Shown here in pieces: positions 1 through 10,480 of a stretch of 41,754 nucleotides of DNA (its first letter is position 1; each line of letters starts with the position of its first letter). The translations under genes and the position numbers were made by a program. Origin of the DNA: Chryseobacterium gleum (GTDB taxonomy: Bacteria > Bacteroidota > Bacteroidia > Flavobacteriales_D > Crocinitomicaceae); the NCBI GenBank assembly GCA_945897755.1, contig CAMDGH010000012.1:1-41754 (forward strand), written 5' to 3'. The notes below the pieces were generated by a model that had not been told where the DNA came from, did not search any database, and saw only the letters and a program-made list of their open reading frames with translations.

Positions 1-2
1 CA

Positions 3-3000
3 TATACCCACCCCATAACTGGATGCGTTAAGTACGATACATTGGTTGCGGAAGTTCATCCCTTACCAATTCCAGCGTTTAAGATCGATTCAATCGTTTG
101 TCTGCGTTCAACACACATTATAAAAAACACTACTCAATTCTTGAATAAATCGGATTGGACCATTTATCCAGTAACTAAATACTTCTCAAAAGAGCCGACT
201 CATAAGTTTGATAGTGTTGGGTTCTTTGATATTAGATTGATAGCAACATCCCCTTTTGGTTGTATTGATTCGCTCATCAAAAACATAGAGGTAAGGGAAG
301 CTCCAATTGCACGATTTACGCGAACACCAGATAGTACTTGTGGATTAGTTGCTTTTGAGAATCTTTCCAAAGGGATTGGAGTAGATTACGCATGGAATTT
401 TGGGAATGGTGTAAAAAGCACGTTAAAATCCCCTGCAGACTTAATTTACAAACCAGGCATCATAAAAGACACTTCCTACACCATAAAGTTAAGAATACAA
501 AACATGTGCGGTGCTGATTCAATGAGTATTCCAATCGTTGTTAAACCTGTTCCGAAAATTATTTTTGCTCCAAATGTGAGAGAAGGTTGCTCTGTATTAC
601 CAATTTTGTATGCAAATAGAAGTGTAGGTTTAGCTGATACGTTAAAATGGGATTTTTATGGAGATGGTAAATTTATAAATTCAAAAGACTCATTGTTTTA
701 TCGTAATTATTTGTCAGATACCCTTAAATCGAAGACGTATTTGGTCACTGTGATCGCAATTAATGAATGTGGAACAGATACTGCAAAAACGTCGATTCTT
801 GTTCATCCGAATATCGTAAAAGCGCATTTTCAACCAGATAAATTAGAGGGATGTACCGATCTTGTAGTTAAGTTTACTCAATACTCTATGGGAAATACCT
901 TTCATGTTTGGAACTTTGGAGATGGAACAACCACCAAAGACCTTCATCCAAATCATGTGTATAAAAAACCAGGGTCTTACAAGGTTTTTTTAGCTGTAAA
1001 TAACGGGTGTAGTTATGATACCATGAGGGTAACAATCAATGTGTATCAAAAACCGAAAATTGACTTCACCAAATCCTATGATACCTTATGTTTGAAAGGA
1101 GTATTTTCGTTTAAGAGTATTTCAACGGAAAAATTAGCGTATAAATGGTATTTTGGGGATGGTGATAGCTCGTTAATGAAAGATCCACAGCATACCTATT
1201 TAAGTGCAGGGAAATATCAGGTTGATTTAATGGTATCTAATTCCGATAATTATTGCAGTGCAAATACCTCTTCTTCCGTATTTGTAAAGCCAAGGCCAAT
1301 TTCAAAATTTACGATGGATACCACACTTGGGTGTGCTCCAGTCTCTGTTAAGTTTAAAAATATAAGTAGTGGGGGTAATTTTTATTCTTGGAATTATGGT
1401 GATGGTAATTTTTCCAGTTTAATTGAGTCCAATCATACTTTTTCTACTGCAATGAAGGATACACTGTATTCAATTCGTTTAATTGTTGAAAATTCAGCAT
1501 CGTGTAGGGATACTTTTATTAAACAAGTTCATGTTTTCCCAGTGCCAAAGGTGAGCTATACCTATACACCTTCTGACCAGTGTTATACTCCAATGTACGC
1601 TGACTTTACGAATACATCAGTTGGAGCTCAATTCTATAAGTGGTTTTTTCACGATGGAATTACTTCGCTAGAAACAAATCCTACCATGTCATATACCTTA
1701 CCGGGTAAGTATGAAGTAACCCTTCGTGGAGAAAATGAATTTAGATGTGTAGACTCGGTAACGCATGATGTGATTAAATATCCTAAACCGAAAGCAAATT
1801 TTACGCCAGACAAACTTGTTGGTTGTATTCCTTTATCGGTTTCGTTTACAAATACAAGTCTTGGTGCATCTAAGTACAATTGGGATTTTGGTGATGGAAA
1901 TGCGAAGAATACGAAAGATGCCTCAATTACCTATGGGAAAGACGGTACTTTTAACGTTCGATTGATTGTTGAAAATAGTGATAAGTGTACAGATACGCTT
2001 ACTATACCAATAATTGCTCACCCAATTCCAACTCCTGATTTTAGTTTTAAAAATACAGATCCTTGCTTCAATCCAATGTTTTCTGAATTTGAAAATGTAA
2101 CTATTGGAGGTGATTTTTATGAATGGGATTTTATGAATGGATTGGTATCTTCTTTAAAGTCTCCTAAAACAAAATATACCATTTCTGGGGATTATAAAGT
2201 TAAACTTACTGCTATTAATAAGTTCAATTGTGCAGTATCTAAAGAAAAGGTGATTACAATGCTTCAAAAACCGAAATCACTCTTTACAATAAATAAGCTT
2301 GTTGGATGTATTCCGTTTACAGTCGAGTTTAAAAACACCTCTCAGTTTGGAACATATTATTCCTGGGATTTTAAAGATGGGAACGTATCGACTCAAACAG
2401 ACACAAAAAATACCTTCATGTTTGCCGATGGAAAGGTTTCAAAAGACTTTAACGTTCAATTGATTTCTGAAGGATTAAATGGCTGTAAGGACACAAGTGA
2501 ACAAACGATTACAACACTTCCTTTACCATTTCCTTCATTTAGTTATACCACTTCTGACCCTTGTTATAATCCAATGATAGCTAATTTTACAAATACTTCC
2601 ATCGATGCTAAAAAGTACGAATGGAATTTCCAAAATGGTTCATCTTCCAGTTTAACAAATCCAAAAGCAATATTTACAAGTAGTGGAACATACGATGTAA
2701 TGTTGATTGCTACAAATCAATATGCGTGTAATGATACAATAAGAAAAAAAGTGGTGATGAAACCGAAACCACGTTCTAATTTTACAATGGATCAAGAACA
2801 AGGATGTTTACCTTTAACGATTAGCTTTACCAATACAGCGCTTGGATCTGATTTTAATTCGTGGAATTTTGGTGATGCTAACTCATCTGCTGATAAGTCG
2901 CCTGTGCATACTTTCACAAAGCTGGGTAAAATGGAAGTGCAATTGATTGTTGAGAATAGTCAAGGGTGTAAGGATACGATTAAAAAAGAGCTTACAACTT

Positions 3001-4553
3001 TTCCTGTTCCTATTGCTGACTTTAGCTTTACAACTTCTGACCCGTGTTATATTCCTATGTATGCAAGTATGAAAAATCTTTCTACTGGTGCAACTGGATA
3101 TAGCTGGGATTTTAACAATACGCAAACGTCTTCACTTGTTGATCCTACAGCAAAATATACTTCTTCTGGAACTTTTGCAGCACAACTTACAGCAATAAAT
3201 GAATTTCAATGTCGAAATACAATTTCAAAGAATATTGGGGTGAATAATAAACCCAAAGCAATTTTTAGTTCTGATAAAACAGAAGGATGTATGCCTTTAA
3301 AAGTGGTGTTTTCAAATTCAAGTCAGGGGTTTTCCTATAGTTCATGGGATTTTGGAGATACAAATTATTCAGGAAAAACAAATCCAATTCATGTTTTTGA
3401 TAAAGCAGGGACTTTTACAAGTTCCTTAATCGTTGAAAATGCGCAAGGGTGTAGAGATACGGTCAAACATGACTATTTAATTCATCCAACACCGATAGCA
3501 GATTATAGATTTACTACTTCAGATCTATGCTATCGTCCTACGCATGTCTATTTTACAAATGTTTCGGTGGGTGCCGTTTCATATAAATGGGATTTTGATA
3601 ATGGGATAGAATCCATTCAGACAAGTCCTGAAACATTCTATAATTCCCATGGAACAATCCGCCCGATGTTAGAGGCAACGACTTTATTTGGATGTAAGGA
3701 TACCGTTTATAAGCCGATTGTATTTTATCCTTCACCAACCATTGTGGAAAATAAAATACCTAGTCAACTGTGCGCTGAGGATCAATCTGCTTTTTCAGTG
3801 AAAACGACCTATGCTGATTCAATTGTTTGGCATATGGGAAATGGAGACATACTTCGGGGTAAAGCAATTTCGTACACTTATCCAAAAGAGGGCACCTATC
3901 CAATCGTTGTTTATGCATATGGTGAGGGTGGATGTATTGATACCTTAGAAGTAAGTAATAAAATAACCATACACCCAGATCCACAAGCTGATTTTACGCA
4001 CGAAAACGTATTTATTGATGGTAAGAAAAATGGCACAATCCAATTTACAAATGCATCTCTTAATACGACTGAATATCTTTGGAAGTTTGGTGATGGAGGA
4101 GTTGGTTCGGAAAAAGATCCAATTCACAAATATTTTTACGATGGTTTTTATGACATAACCCTTATAGCAACAAATAAGTTTCTTTGTATTGATAGTGTTG
4201 TTAAAAAAATTCAGGTTGATTTCTTTAAAGGGCTTTATGTGCCGAATGCAATGTATTTAGCCCATCATGATTTTGAAGTTTCTCATTTTGTTCCGAAAGG
4301 GGTAGGTATTAAGGAATATCAATTGTTGATTTACGATACGTGGGGAAATGTGATTTTTGAAACCACTAAGTTAGATGAGCATGGACGACCTGTGGATGCT
4401 TGGGATGGTTATTATATGGGTGTTCCAGTTCAGCAAGATGCGTATGTTTGGAAAATTACAGCGCTGTTTAGAGATGAATCTATCTGGCCAGGAAAAGAAT
4501 ACGATAAAGGTGTGATTAAGATGTCTGGCACAGTAACAGTAATTAGGGACTGA
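3..4553 (+). CDS. Giant PKD-repeat surface/secreted protein with gliding-motility-associated (type B T9SS sorting) C-terminal domain; 5' end truncated by window edge
   Basis: Many PKD motifs (WDFGDG, NTS.G) and a C-terminal segment FFKGLYVPNAM...YQLLIYDTWGNVIFET..DAWDGYYMGVPVQQDAYVWKI typical of CHU_C/gliding motility C-terminal domains. The frame is open upstream of the listed TTG at 42 to the window edge (YTHPITGCVKYDT...), so the true start lies outside. Confidence 0.9.
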   Translation, partial: YTHPITGCVKYDTLVAEVHPLPIPAFKIDSIVCLRSTHIIKNTTQFLNKSDWTIYPVTKYFSKEPTHKFDSVGFFDIRLIATSPFGCIDSLIKNIEVREAPIARFTRTPDSTCGLVAFENLSKGIGVDYAWNFGNGVKSTLKSPADLIYKPGIIKDTSYTIKLRIQNMCGADSMSIPIVVKPVPKIIFAPNVREGCSVLPILYANRSVGLADTLKWDFYGDGKFINSKDSLFYRNYLSDTLKSKTYLVTVIAINECGTDTAKTSILVHPNIVKAHFQPDKLEGCTDLVVKFTQYSMGNTFHVWNFGDGTTTKDLHPNHVYKKPGSYKVFLAVNNGCSYDTMRVTINVYQKPKIDFTKSYDTLCLKGVFSFKSISTEKLAYKWYFGDGDSSLMKDPQHTYLSAGKYQVDLMVSNSDNYCSANTSSSVFVKPRPISKFTMDTTLGCAPVSVKFKNISSGGNFYSWNYGDGNFSSLIESNHTFSTAMKDTLYSIRLIVENSASCRDTFIKQVHVFPVPKVSYTYTPSDQCYTPMYADFTNTSVGAQFYKWFFHDGITSLETNPTMSYTLPGKYEVTLRGENEFRCVDSVTHDVIKYPKPKANFTPDKLVGCIPLSVSFTNTSLGASKYNWDFGDGNAKNTKDASITYGKDGTFNVRLIVENSDKCTDTLTIPIIAHPIPTPDFSFKNTDPCFNPMFSEFENVTIGGDFYEWDFMNGLVSSLKSPKTKYTISGDYKVKLTAINKFNCAVSKEKVITMLQKPKSLFTINKLVGCIPFTVEFKNTSQFGTYYSWDFKDGNVSTQTDTKNTFMFADGKVSKDFNVQLISEGLNGCKDTSEQTITTLPLPFPSFSYTTSDPCYNPMIANFTNTSIDAKKYEWNFQNGSSSSLTNPKAIFTSSGTYDVMLIATNQYACNDTIRKKVVMKPKPRSNFTMDQEQGCLPLTISFTNTALGSDFNSWNFGDANSSADKSPVHTFTKLGKMEVQLIVENSQGCKDTIKKELTTFPVPIADFSFTTSDPCYIPMYASMKNLSTGATGYSWDFNNTQTSSLVDPTAKYTSSGTFAAQLTAINEFQCRNTISKNIGVNNKPKAIFSSDKTEGCMPLKVVFSNSSQGFSYSSWDFGDTNYSGKTNPIHVFDKAGTFTSSLIVENAQGCRDTVKHDYLIHPTPIADYRFTTSDLCYRPTHVYFTNVSVGAVSYKWDFDNGIESIQTSPETFYNSHGTIRPMLEATTLFGCKDTVYKPIVFYPSPTIVENKIPSQLCAEDQSAFSVKTTYADSIVWHMGNGDILRGKAISYTYPKEGTYPIVVYAYGEGGCIDTLEVSNKITIHPDPQADFTHENVFIDGKKNGTIQFTNASLNTTEYLWKFGDGGVGSEKDPIHKYFYDGFYDITLIATNKFLCIDSVVKKIQVDFFKGLYVPNAMYLAHHDFEVSHFVPKGVGIKEYQLLIYDTWGNVIFETTKLDEHGRPVDAWDGYYMGVPVQQDAYVWKITALFRDESIWPGKEYDKGVIKMSGTVTVIRD

Positions 4554-5617
4554 TGGGTATAATTAAAAATATAGGGTATATTTTTACATTGTGTGTTGTA
4601 ACATTGTGTGTTGATTTTGTGAATGCACAAGACCCCAACTTATCAATGTTTTACAATAATCCAATGTTTTACAATCCTGCAATGACTGCTTATGCTAGTG
4701 GTTTTGGGCTGAAAGTAAATGCTCGAAATCAATGGCACCCAATTCAAGGAAAGTTTAATACGGTTATAGCGTCATTTGAAAGTGAGGTAGTGAATCGGTT
4801 TGGACTAGGATTAATTGGTTTATCCGATGTTGCTGGCGAAGGATTACTTAAAACAACTGCTGGTTATATCAATTATTCGTATCGCCCGATCGATACTAAA
4901 AAAGGGTTTGTTCAATTCGGAATGTCAGGCGGATATGTTTCAAAATCGATTGACTGGAAAAGACTAACCTTTTCTGATCAATATGATGAGGTTTTAGGGA
5001 AGGTTAATCCTACGGCTTTTCTTGCTCCATCGTATAATTCAATCTCTTATCCTGATGTGGGTTTCGGTCTTTGTGGTCAATTCCAAGGAAAAAGTAGAAT
5101 TGTAGGTTTGATGAAAAAATGGATGCTTACTGGCGGTGCAGGGTTTCATCATTTAAATCGTCCAAAAGATGCTTTTTTTCAAGACAAAAACCATTTACCA
5201 ATAAAAACCGTTTTACATGTTAAAGCGTATGCATTGCTTGGTGATTATGCATCAACATTTGCTACTATTTTTGAGAATCAAAATCGCTTTAGAACACTTA
5301 CATTTGGTGCAAACATTCACAATCAAAATTTAAATTTAGGCGCTTGGGTAAGAAATAAGAATGTATTAGGAATTGGTTCTTTTGATTCCTTTATTTTTAG
5401 TTTAGGCAGTTATTTGCCTCTGTCTAACAAAAAATCAATCCGAATTACGTATAGTGTTGACTTTACAATATCAAGACTTCGAACTTCTTCTTTTTGGTCT
5501 CACGAAATTGCACTTGTCTACGGAATAGATAATTTTTATCTCTTAAGGGGATTTCAAGAAAAAAGAAATAGAGATCGAAAAACACAATGTCCTTCCGAAT
5601 TTAAGGTGTTTGATTAA
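4553..5617 (+). CDS. PorP/SprF family type IX secretion system membrane protein
   Basis: Signal peptide then AQDPNLSMFYNNPMFYNPAMTA, the N-terminal hallmark of PorP/SprF. TGATG overlap with the upstream PKD gene. Confidence 0.9.
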   Translation: MGIIKNIGYIFTLCVVTLCVDFVNAQDPNLSMFYNNPMFYNPAMTAYASGFGLKVNARNQWHPIQGKFNTVIASFESEVVNRFGLGLIGLSDVAGEGLLKTTAGYINYSYRPIDTKKGFVQFGMSGGYVSKSIDWKRLTFSDQYDEVLGKVNPTAFLAPSYNSISYPDVGFGLCGQFQGKSRIVGLMKKWMLTGGAGFHHLNRPKDAFFQDKNHLPIKTVLHVKAYALLGDYASTFATIFENQNRFRTLTFGANIHNQNLNLGAWVRNKNVLGIGSFDSFIFSLGSYLPLSNKKSIRITYSVDFTISRLRTSSFWSHEIALVYGIDNFYLLRGFQEKRNRDRKTQCPSEFKVFD

Positions 5618-5722
5618 ATTTTTACGCAACAATGAATGAGTGATTTTTAAATGGTCTTGAAATCCGTATTGCTTCCTTTGATCTAGTGCAACTTATTTGT
5701 TATGGGGATAGAGATAATTCCT

Positions 5723-5730
5723 TATCTTCG
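5723..5730 (+). promoter_or_regulatory. Possible Bacteroidetes-type -7 box (TATCTTCG) for topB
   Basis: TATCTTCG resembles TAnnTTTG. An upstream TTG at 5697-5699 is 23 nt away and the ATG at 5749 is 18 nt downstream. One mismatch to consensus. Confidence 0.35.
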
Positions 5731-5748
5731 TGAATCCAATAATTTCAT

Positions 5749-7875
5749 ATGATTGTTTGTATAGCTGAGAAACCAAGTGTTGCACGTGATATTGCTAAAA
5801 TATTAGGCGCAACACAGGCTAAAAATGGATATATGGAAGGAAATGGTTATCAGGTTACTTGGACCTTTGGTCATTTGTGTACATTAAAAGAACCACAAGA
5901 TTATAATGAAAAATGGAAATCGTGGAGACTAGAAGATCTTCCGATGGTTCCATCGAGTTTTGGAATAAAGTTGATTAATCAACAATCTTCCATGAAGCAA
6001 TTTCATACCATTGCACATTTAGTTCAAAATTGTACGGAGGTTATCAACTGTGGTGATGCTGGGCAAGAAGGAGAATTGATCCAACGATGGGTATTATTGA
6101 AAGCAAAATGTAATGTTCCGATCAAACGTTTGTGGATTTCATCCCTTACCGAAGAAGCCATCAAAGAAGGGTTCTCGAAACTAGTTGAATCTTCCAAATA
6201 CGATAACTTATATAAAGCTGGAAGTGCACGTGCAATCGGTGATTGGATGTTAGGAATGAACGCTACACGTTTGTTTACGGTTAAATATGGTCGTGGAAAA
6301 GCAACGTTATCCGTTGGTCGTGTTCAAACTCCAACACTTTCTATGATTGTTCAACGGCATAAGGAAATTGAAGCGTTCGTGATCGATGAATACTGGGAAT
6401 TAAAAACCGTTTATAGAGAAACAGAATTTACCGCAACGATTGAGCGTATTCGTTCAAATGAAAAAGCGATAAAAGGCCTAGAGTACCTAAAAAAACATCA
6501 TTTCGAAGTAACTTCCTTCGAACAAAAAGAAGCAAAAGAAGGAAATCCCAGACTATTCGATTTGACCGCACTCCAGGTGGAAGCAAATCGTAAATATGCC
6601 TTTACCGCAGATGATACATTGAAGGGGATTCAAAATTTATATGAAAAGAAACTAGTTACATATCCTAGGGTAGATACTACGTATCTTTCTGAAGACATTC
6701 ATCCAAAGGTGACTGGAATTTTAAAAGCGATGAAACCTTATGAAAGACTTATTGAACCACTTTTACAAAAACCAATTCCAAAATCAAAAGTAGTTTTTGA
6801 TGATAAAAAGGTGACAGACCACCACGCAATTATTCCTACGGGTGAATTCCCTCAAGGTTTACCCCTTAATGAAAAGCAGCTTTATGATTTGATTGCAAAA
6901 CGGTTTATAGCGGTTTTTTATCCAGAATGTAAAGTTTCTAATACGACTGTCCTTGCTATTGTGGGACAGCTGGAATTTAAAGCAACGGGAAAACAAATCA
7001 TCGAACCGGGTTGGAGAGAGGTCTATCATAACGATAAACAGGGTGAAAATGATAAAAAAGTGGAGGAGGAAATGGTAATGCCTCATTTTGAAAAAGGAGA
7101 ATCTGGACCGCATTTACCAAAAATACATCAGGGAAAAACTTCACCGCCAAAGTATTATACAGAAGCAACTTTATTACGTGCAATGGAAACTGCAGGTAAA
7201 CAAGTGGAAGATGAAGAAATGAGAGAATTGTTAAAAGATAATGGAATAGGAAGACCATCAACCCGCGCCAATATTATTGAAACCTTATTTCGTAGAAAGT
7301 ATATCGAACGAAAAAAGAAAAACATTGTTCCGACACAAACAGGAATAGATTTAATTGATACCATTCAAAATGAATTATTAAAAAGCCCAGAGCTTACAGG
7401 CAGCTGGGAACGTAAAATTCGACTTATTGAAAAAGGAGAATACGAATTAGATACCTTTAAGAAGGAATTAGTTCAAATGGTTTCCGAATTGACCGAAGAA
7501 GTTATCTTTAATACCAAACGTATTATTGCAATTGCACCTTCATCACCAGTAGAGCTTGTCAAAGAGAAAATCTCTAAACCACGTGAGAAAAAAGAAAAGA
7601 AAATAGAAAATCCCGTAGATTTAATTTGCCCAAAATGTAAACAAGCAAATTTACGTAAAGGTAAAACAGCTTATGGTTGTGCCAATTTTTCCAATTGTGG
7701 GTTTAAAATCCCTTTTGGATTACTCAACAAAAAATTAACGGATAAACACATAGTGGATTTGATCACCACAGGGAAAACAGCAAAAATAAAAGGTCTTGAA
7801 ATGCCTGGAACTGAAAAGACGATGGATGCTCGTTTCGTTTTAACATCGGATTTTAGTATTGAGATTGAACGATAA
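5749..7875 (+). CDS. topB: DNA topoisomerase III (type IA) with C-terminal zinc-ribbon
   Basis: MIVCIAEKPSVARDIAKILGA start, CGDAGQEGELIQRW Toprim motif, SVGRVQTPTLSMIV, DNGIGRPSTRANIIETL, C-terminal CPKCKQANLRKGKTAYGCANFSNC. Confidence 0.95.
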   Translation: MIVCIAEKPSVARDIAKILGATQAKNGYMEGNGYQVTWTFGHLCTLKEPQDYNEKWKSWRLEDLPMVPSSFGIKLINQQSSMKQFHTIAHLVQNCTEVINCGDAGQEGELIQRWVLLKAKCNVPIKRLWISSLTEEAIKEGFSKLVESSKYDNLYKAGSARAIGDWMLGMNATRLFTVKYGRGKATLSVGRVQTPTLSMIVQRHKEIEAFVIDEYWELKTVYRETEFTATIERIRSNEKAIKGLEYLKKHHFEVTSFEQKEAKEGNPRLFDLTALQVEANRKYAFTADDTLKGIQNLYEKKLVTYPRVDTTYLSEDIHPKVTGILKAMKPYERLIEPLLQKPIPKSKVVFDDKKVTDHHAIIPTGEFPQGLPLNEKQLYDLIAKRFIAVFYPECKVSNTTVLAIVGQLEFKATGKQIIEPGWREVYHNDKQGENDKKVEEEMVMPHFEKGESGPHLPKIHQGKTSPPKYYTEATLLRAMETAGKQVEDEEMRELLKDNGIGRPSTRANIIETLFRRKYIERKKKNIVPTQTGIDLIDTIQNELLKSPELTGSWERKIRLIEKGEYELDTFKKELVQMVSELTEEVIFNTKRIIAIAPSSPVELVKEKISKPREKKEKKIENPVDLICPKCKQANLRKGKTAYGCANFSNCGFKIPFGLLNKKLTDKHIVDLITTGKTAKIKGLEMPGTEKTMDARFVLTSDFSIEIER

Positions 7876-7881
7876 GAATAA

Positions 7882-8355
7882 ATGAAAATCAAGTTAATTT
7901 GTATTGGTAAAACCGGAAAGTCTTTTTTAATTGAAGGTGAAAAAGAATATTTAGATCGCTTGAAGCATTATGTTCAGATTGAACGAATAGAAATTCCAGA
8001 CATTAAGCATGCGAAGAAATTGACTTTTCAGCAAGTGAAGGAAATCGAAGGAAAAGAAATTTACAATCGAATTACCTTAGGCGATAAAGTTTTTTTACTA
8101 GATGAGCGAGGAAAAACATATAGTTCGATTGAATTTTCTCAATTTATTCAAGGTCAATTTAATCAAGGTGGGAAGGCCTTAGTCTTTGTAATTGGAGGAG
8201 CGTATGGTTTTTCAGAGGAAATCTATAAATTGGCAAGTGGTAAAATTTCTTTGTCTTCAATGACATTTTCTCATCAAATGATTAGGATGATCTTTTTTGA
8301 GCAAGTATATCGTGCAATGACTATTTTAAATAATGAACCTTATCACCATGAGTGA
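7882..8355 (+). CDS. rlmH: 23S rRNA (pseudouridine1915-N3)-methyltransferase RlmH
   Basis: 157 aa; FVIGGAYGFSEEIY...ISLSSMTFSHQMIRMIFFEQVYRAMTILNNEPYHHE is diagnostic. Confidence 0.95.
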   Translation: MKIKLICIGKTGKSFLIEGEKEYLDRLKHYVQIERIEIPDIKHAKKLTFQQVKEIEGKEIYNRITLGDKVFLLDERGKTYSSIEFSQFIQGQFNQGGKALVFVIGGAYGFSEEIYKLASGKISLSSMTFSHQMIRMIFFEQVYRAMTILNNEPYHHE

Positions 8356-8728
8356 ACATAAAACCATTGAATTAACTTATTATACTTATATTTCTCAGGA
8401 TAATCGAGGCACTACATCCGAAATTATGTTGGATAGAAATGGAAAAGCATTGTCCATTTTTAGAAAAAAAGGAACCGTTTTTGGAAATCATTATCATTCG
8501 GGTGAACAAAAAACGAAAAATCCAGAGTTGTTTTATTTATTACATGGAGAACTTAAATTTGAATACCGTCTTTTAGTATCGAGTGAGTGGATAGAAATTC
8601 ATGCAGTTGCTCCTGTGAAAATTGATATCTATCCAAATGTAATTCACCGCGTTACAGCGATTACCGATGCTTACATGTTGGAATTAAATAGTTTGCAGGA
8701 ACACATCGACGATACTTTTTATCCTTAA
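8348..8728 (+). CDS. Cupin-like/RmlC-fold small protein
   Basis: Likely start at ATG 8348 (MSEHKTIEL), overlapping the rlmH stop by 8 nt. FGNHYHSGEQKTKNPELFYLLHGELKFEYR resembles a cupin metal-binding motif. Confidence 0.6.
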   Translation: MSEHKTIELTYYTYISQDNRGTTSEIMLDRNGKALSIFRKKGTVFGNHYHSGEQKTKNPELFYLLHGELKFEYRLLVSSEWIEIHAVAPVKIDIYPNVIHRVTAITDAYMLELNSLQEHIDDTFYP

Positions 8729-8737
8729 ATCGTTTTT

Positions 8738-9088
8738 ATGAGATTTTTCTTCCTTTTTTTCTTACTTGTTACACTCGCATTAAAAGTTAATGCGCAAGAG
8801 TTGACTGAAACAAATGATGCTCAGTTCATAGAAACCTCAGGCATGATTACACGCATAGAAGAAGTGCCATTTGTTGTTTTTTCACTCAAAGATATTAAGG
8901 GGCTTACACTAAAACTATATTGGTTTGCGGAGGTGGATTCAGAGCTAGATATGCCTATGGTATTTCGTTCTCTGTTGGGAAAAAAAGTTGATGTGATGTA
9001 TTCAATAGATGCCTATTTTGATCCATTGTCAAAGGAGTACAAATCAGTTTATATATTAGAATCAGTAGACCTTAGCTTTAAAAAATAA
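8738..9088 (+). CDS. Small exported hypothetical protein
   Basis: Hydrophobic N-terminal signal ending NAQE; no recognised family. Confidence 0.5.
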   Translation: MRFFFLFFLLVTLALKVNAQELTETNDAQFIETSGMITRIEEVPFVVFSLKDIKGLTLKLYWFAEVDSELDMPMVFRSLLGKKVDVMYSIDAYFDPLSKEYKSVYILESVDLSFKK

Positions 9089-9130
9089 CATAAAAGGGTA
9101 ATCCTATTTTAACTTAGTTTAATTTTATTT

Positions 9131-10303
9131 ATGGAAAATCAGGCAAAACTTAAAAAACTTTTTTTACTTCGTCCAGACATTACTTTTTTAAATTTTGGGT
9201 CATTTGGAGCTTGTCCAAAGCCGATTTTTGAAGATTATCAACGTTGGCAATTGGAATTAGAATCAGATCCTGTTCAATTCATTACTGTAAAAGGATTGTC
9301 TTATTTAAGTAAATCGAGAGATGCTCTAGGAGAATACCTTAATTGTTCGCCAGAAGACCTAGTTTTTATGGTCAATCCTACTTACGCTGTAAATACGGTA
9401 GCGAAGAGCTTGGATTTAAAACCGGGAGATGAGATTTTAAGTACCAATATTGAATATGGGGCATCAGATCGTACCTGGGATTTCGTTTGCGAACAAACGG
9501 GTGCAATTTATGTAAGACAAGAAATTCAATTTCCGCTTGTTTCAAAAAGCCAATTTATAACTGATTTTTTTTTAGGTCTTAGTGAAAAAACAAAGCTCAT
9601 TTTTATAAGTCAAATTACAAGTGCTACAGGATTGATATTGCCAGTTGCTGAAATTTGTGAAATTGCAAAAGCGAAGGGTATAATTACTTTTGTTGATGGA
9701 GCCCATGTACCAGGTCATATACCACTCGATTTAAGTAATTTAAAAGCTGATTTTTATACAGGAGCTTGCCATAAATGGATGATGGCTCCAAAAGGATGTT
9801 CCTTTTTAATGGCGAATAAATCAGTGCAAAACATGCTAAAACCGCTTTCTGTAAGTTGGGGGTATAAAAGCTTGTTCCCTTCTCAATCCATGTTTTTAGA
9901 CCATCACCAAATGACAGGTACACGCGATTTTTCAGCGTTTCTTACCATTCCTAAAGCGATTCAATTTATGAGAGATAATCGTTGGGAAGAAGTTGCAGCT
10001 TCATGTCATCAGTTATTGATAGCTAATGCGCAGCGTTTTTGTGATTTATTAGGAACGGAACCCTTAGCTCCCTTAACGAATGAATTTTTCGGACAGTTAT
10101 TTAGTATCCCAATTCGAACGCAAGAACCTGAAAAACTACATCGATTGCTCGTTGACACTTACCGGATAGAAATTCCTTTAGCGCGGCAAGATGATCGGGT
10201 ATATTTACGTTATTCTATTCAAGGATTCAATACGCAATCAGATTTAGACATTCTCTATCATGCATTGATTGAGATAATGAGAGATACAGATTTGATAAGA
10301 TAA
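9131..10303 (+). CDS. Aminotransferase class V-fold PLP enzyme (isopenicillin-N-epimerase/cysteine desulfurase-like)
   Basis: NFGSFGACPKPI start, FVDGAHVPGHIPLDL and GACHKWMMAPKGCSFL (PLP lysine), C-terminal VYLRYSIQGFNTQSDLDIL. Confidence 0.85.
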   Translation: MENQAKLKKLFLLRPDITFLNFGSFGACPKPIFEDYQRWQLELESDPVQFITVKGLSYLSKSRDALGEYLNCSPEDLVFMVNPTYAVNTVAKSLDLKPGDEILSTNIEYGASDRTWDFVCEQTGAIYVRQEIQFPLVSKSQFITDFFLGLSEKTKLIFISQITSATGLILPVAEICEIAKAKGIITFVDGAHVPGHIPLDLSNLKADFYTGACHKWMMAPKGCSFLMANKSVQNMLKPLSVSWGYKSLFPSQSMFLDHHQMTGTRDFSAFLTIPKAIQFMRDNRWEEVAASCHQLLIANAQRFCDLLGTEPLAPLTNEFFGQLFSIPIRTQEPEKLHRLLVDTYRIEIPLARQDDRVYLRYSIQGFNTQSDLDILYHALIEIMRDTDLIR

Positions 10304-10480
10304 GGCATTTTTAGTAAACTGTTTTTGAGCATTTTAATCGATTTTGAACTAGCTGGATTTTTTAAGTTTTGATATCTGCTTGATAATAATAATGAATAAG
10401 AAATCAATTTATTATTACTAACTTCAATTTTGAATCAATAAACCCGATTTTATCAACTTTTCTAATTATAAATAAAATAA

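Noticed and set aside
1296-3740. Repeats in the PKD gene as a CRISPR or DNA-level tandem repeat
   Set aside because: The repeat is at protein-domain level (about 163 aa per unit), open in one frame and diverged in nucleotides.
1649-4630. Several short minus-strand ORFs inside the PKD/PorP region
   Set aside because: Antisense shadows of the repeat-rich CDS with no recognisable domains.
6859-7892. Minus-strand ORFs within topB
   Set aside because: Overlap a confident CDS; Phe/Leu-rich translations typical of antisense of Lys/Glu-rich coding sequence.
10304-10480. Promoter for the seven-gene operon (TAAGTTTTG near 10363 with an upstream TTG)
   Set aside because: The spacing and box do not match TAnnTTTG well enough to call in AT-rich DNA.
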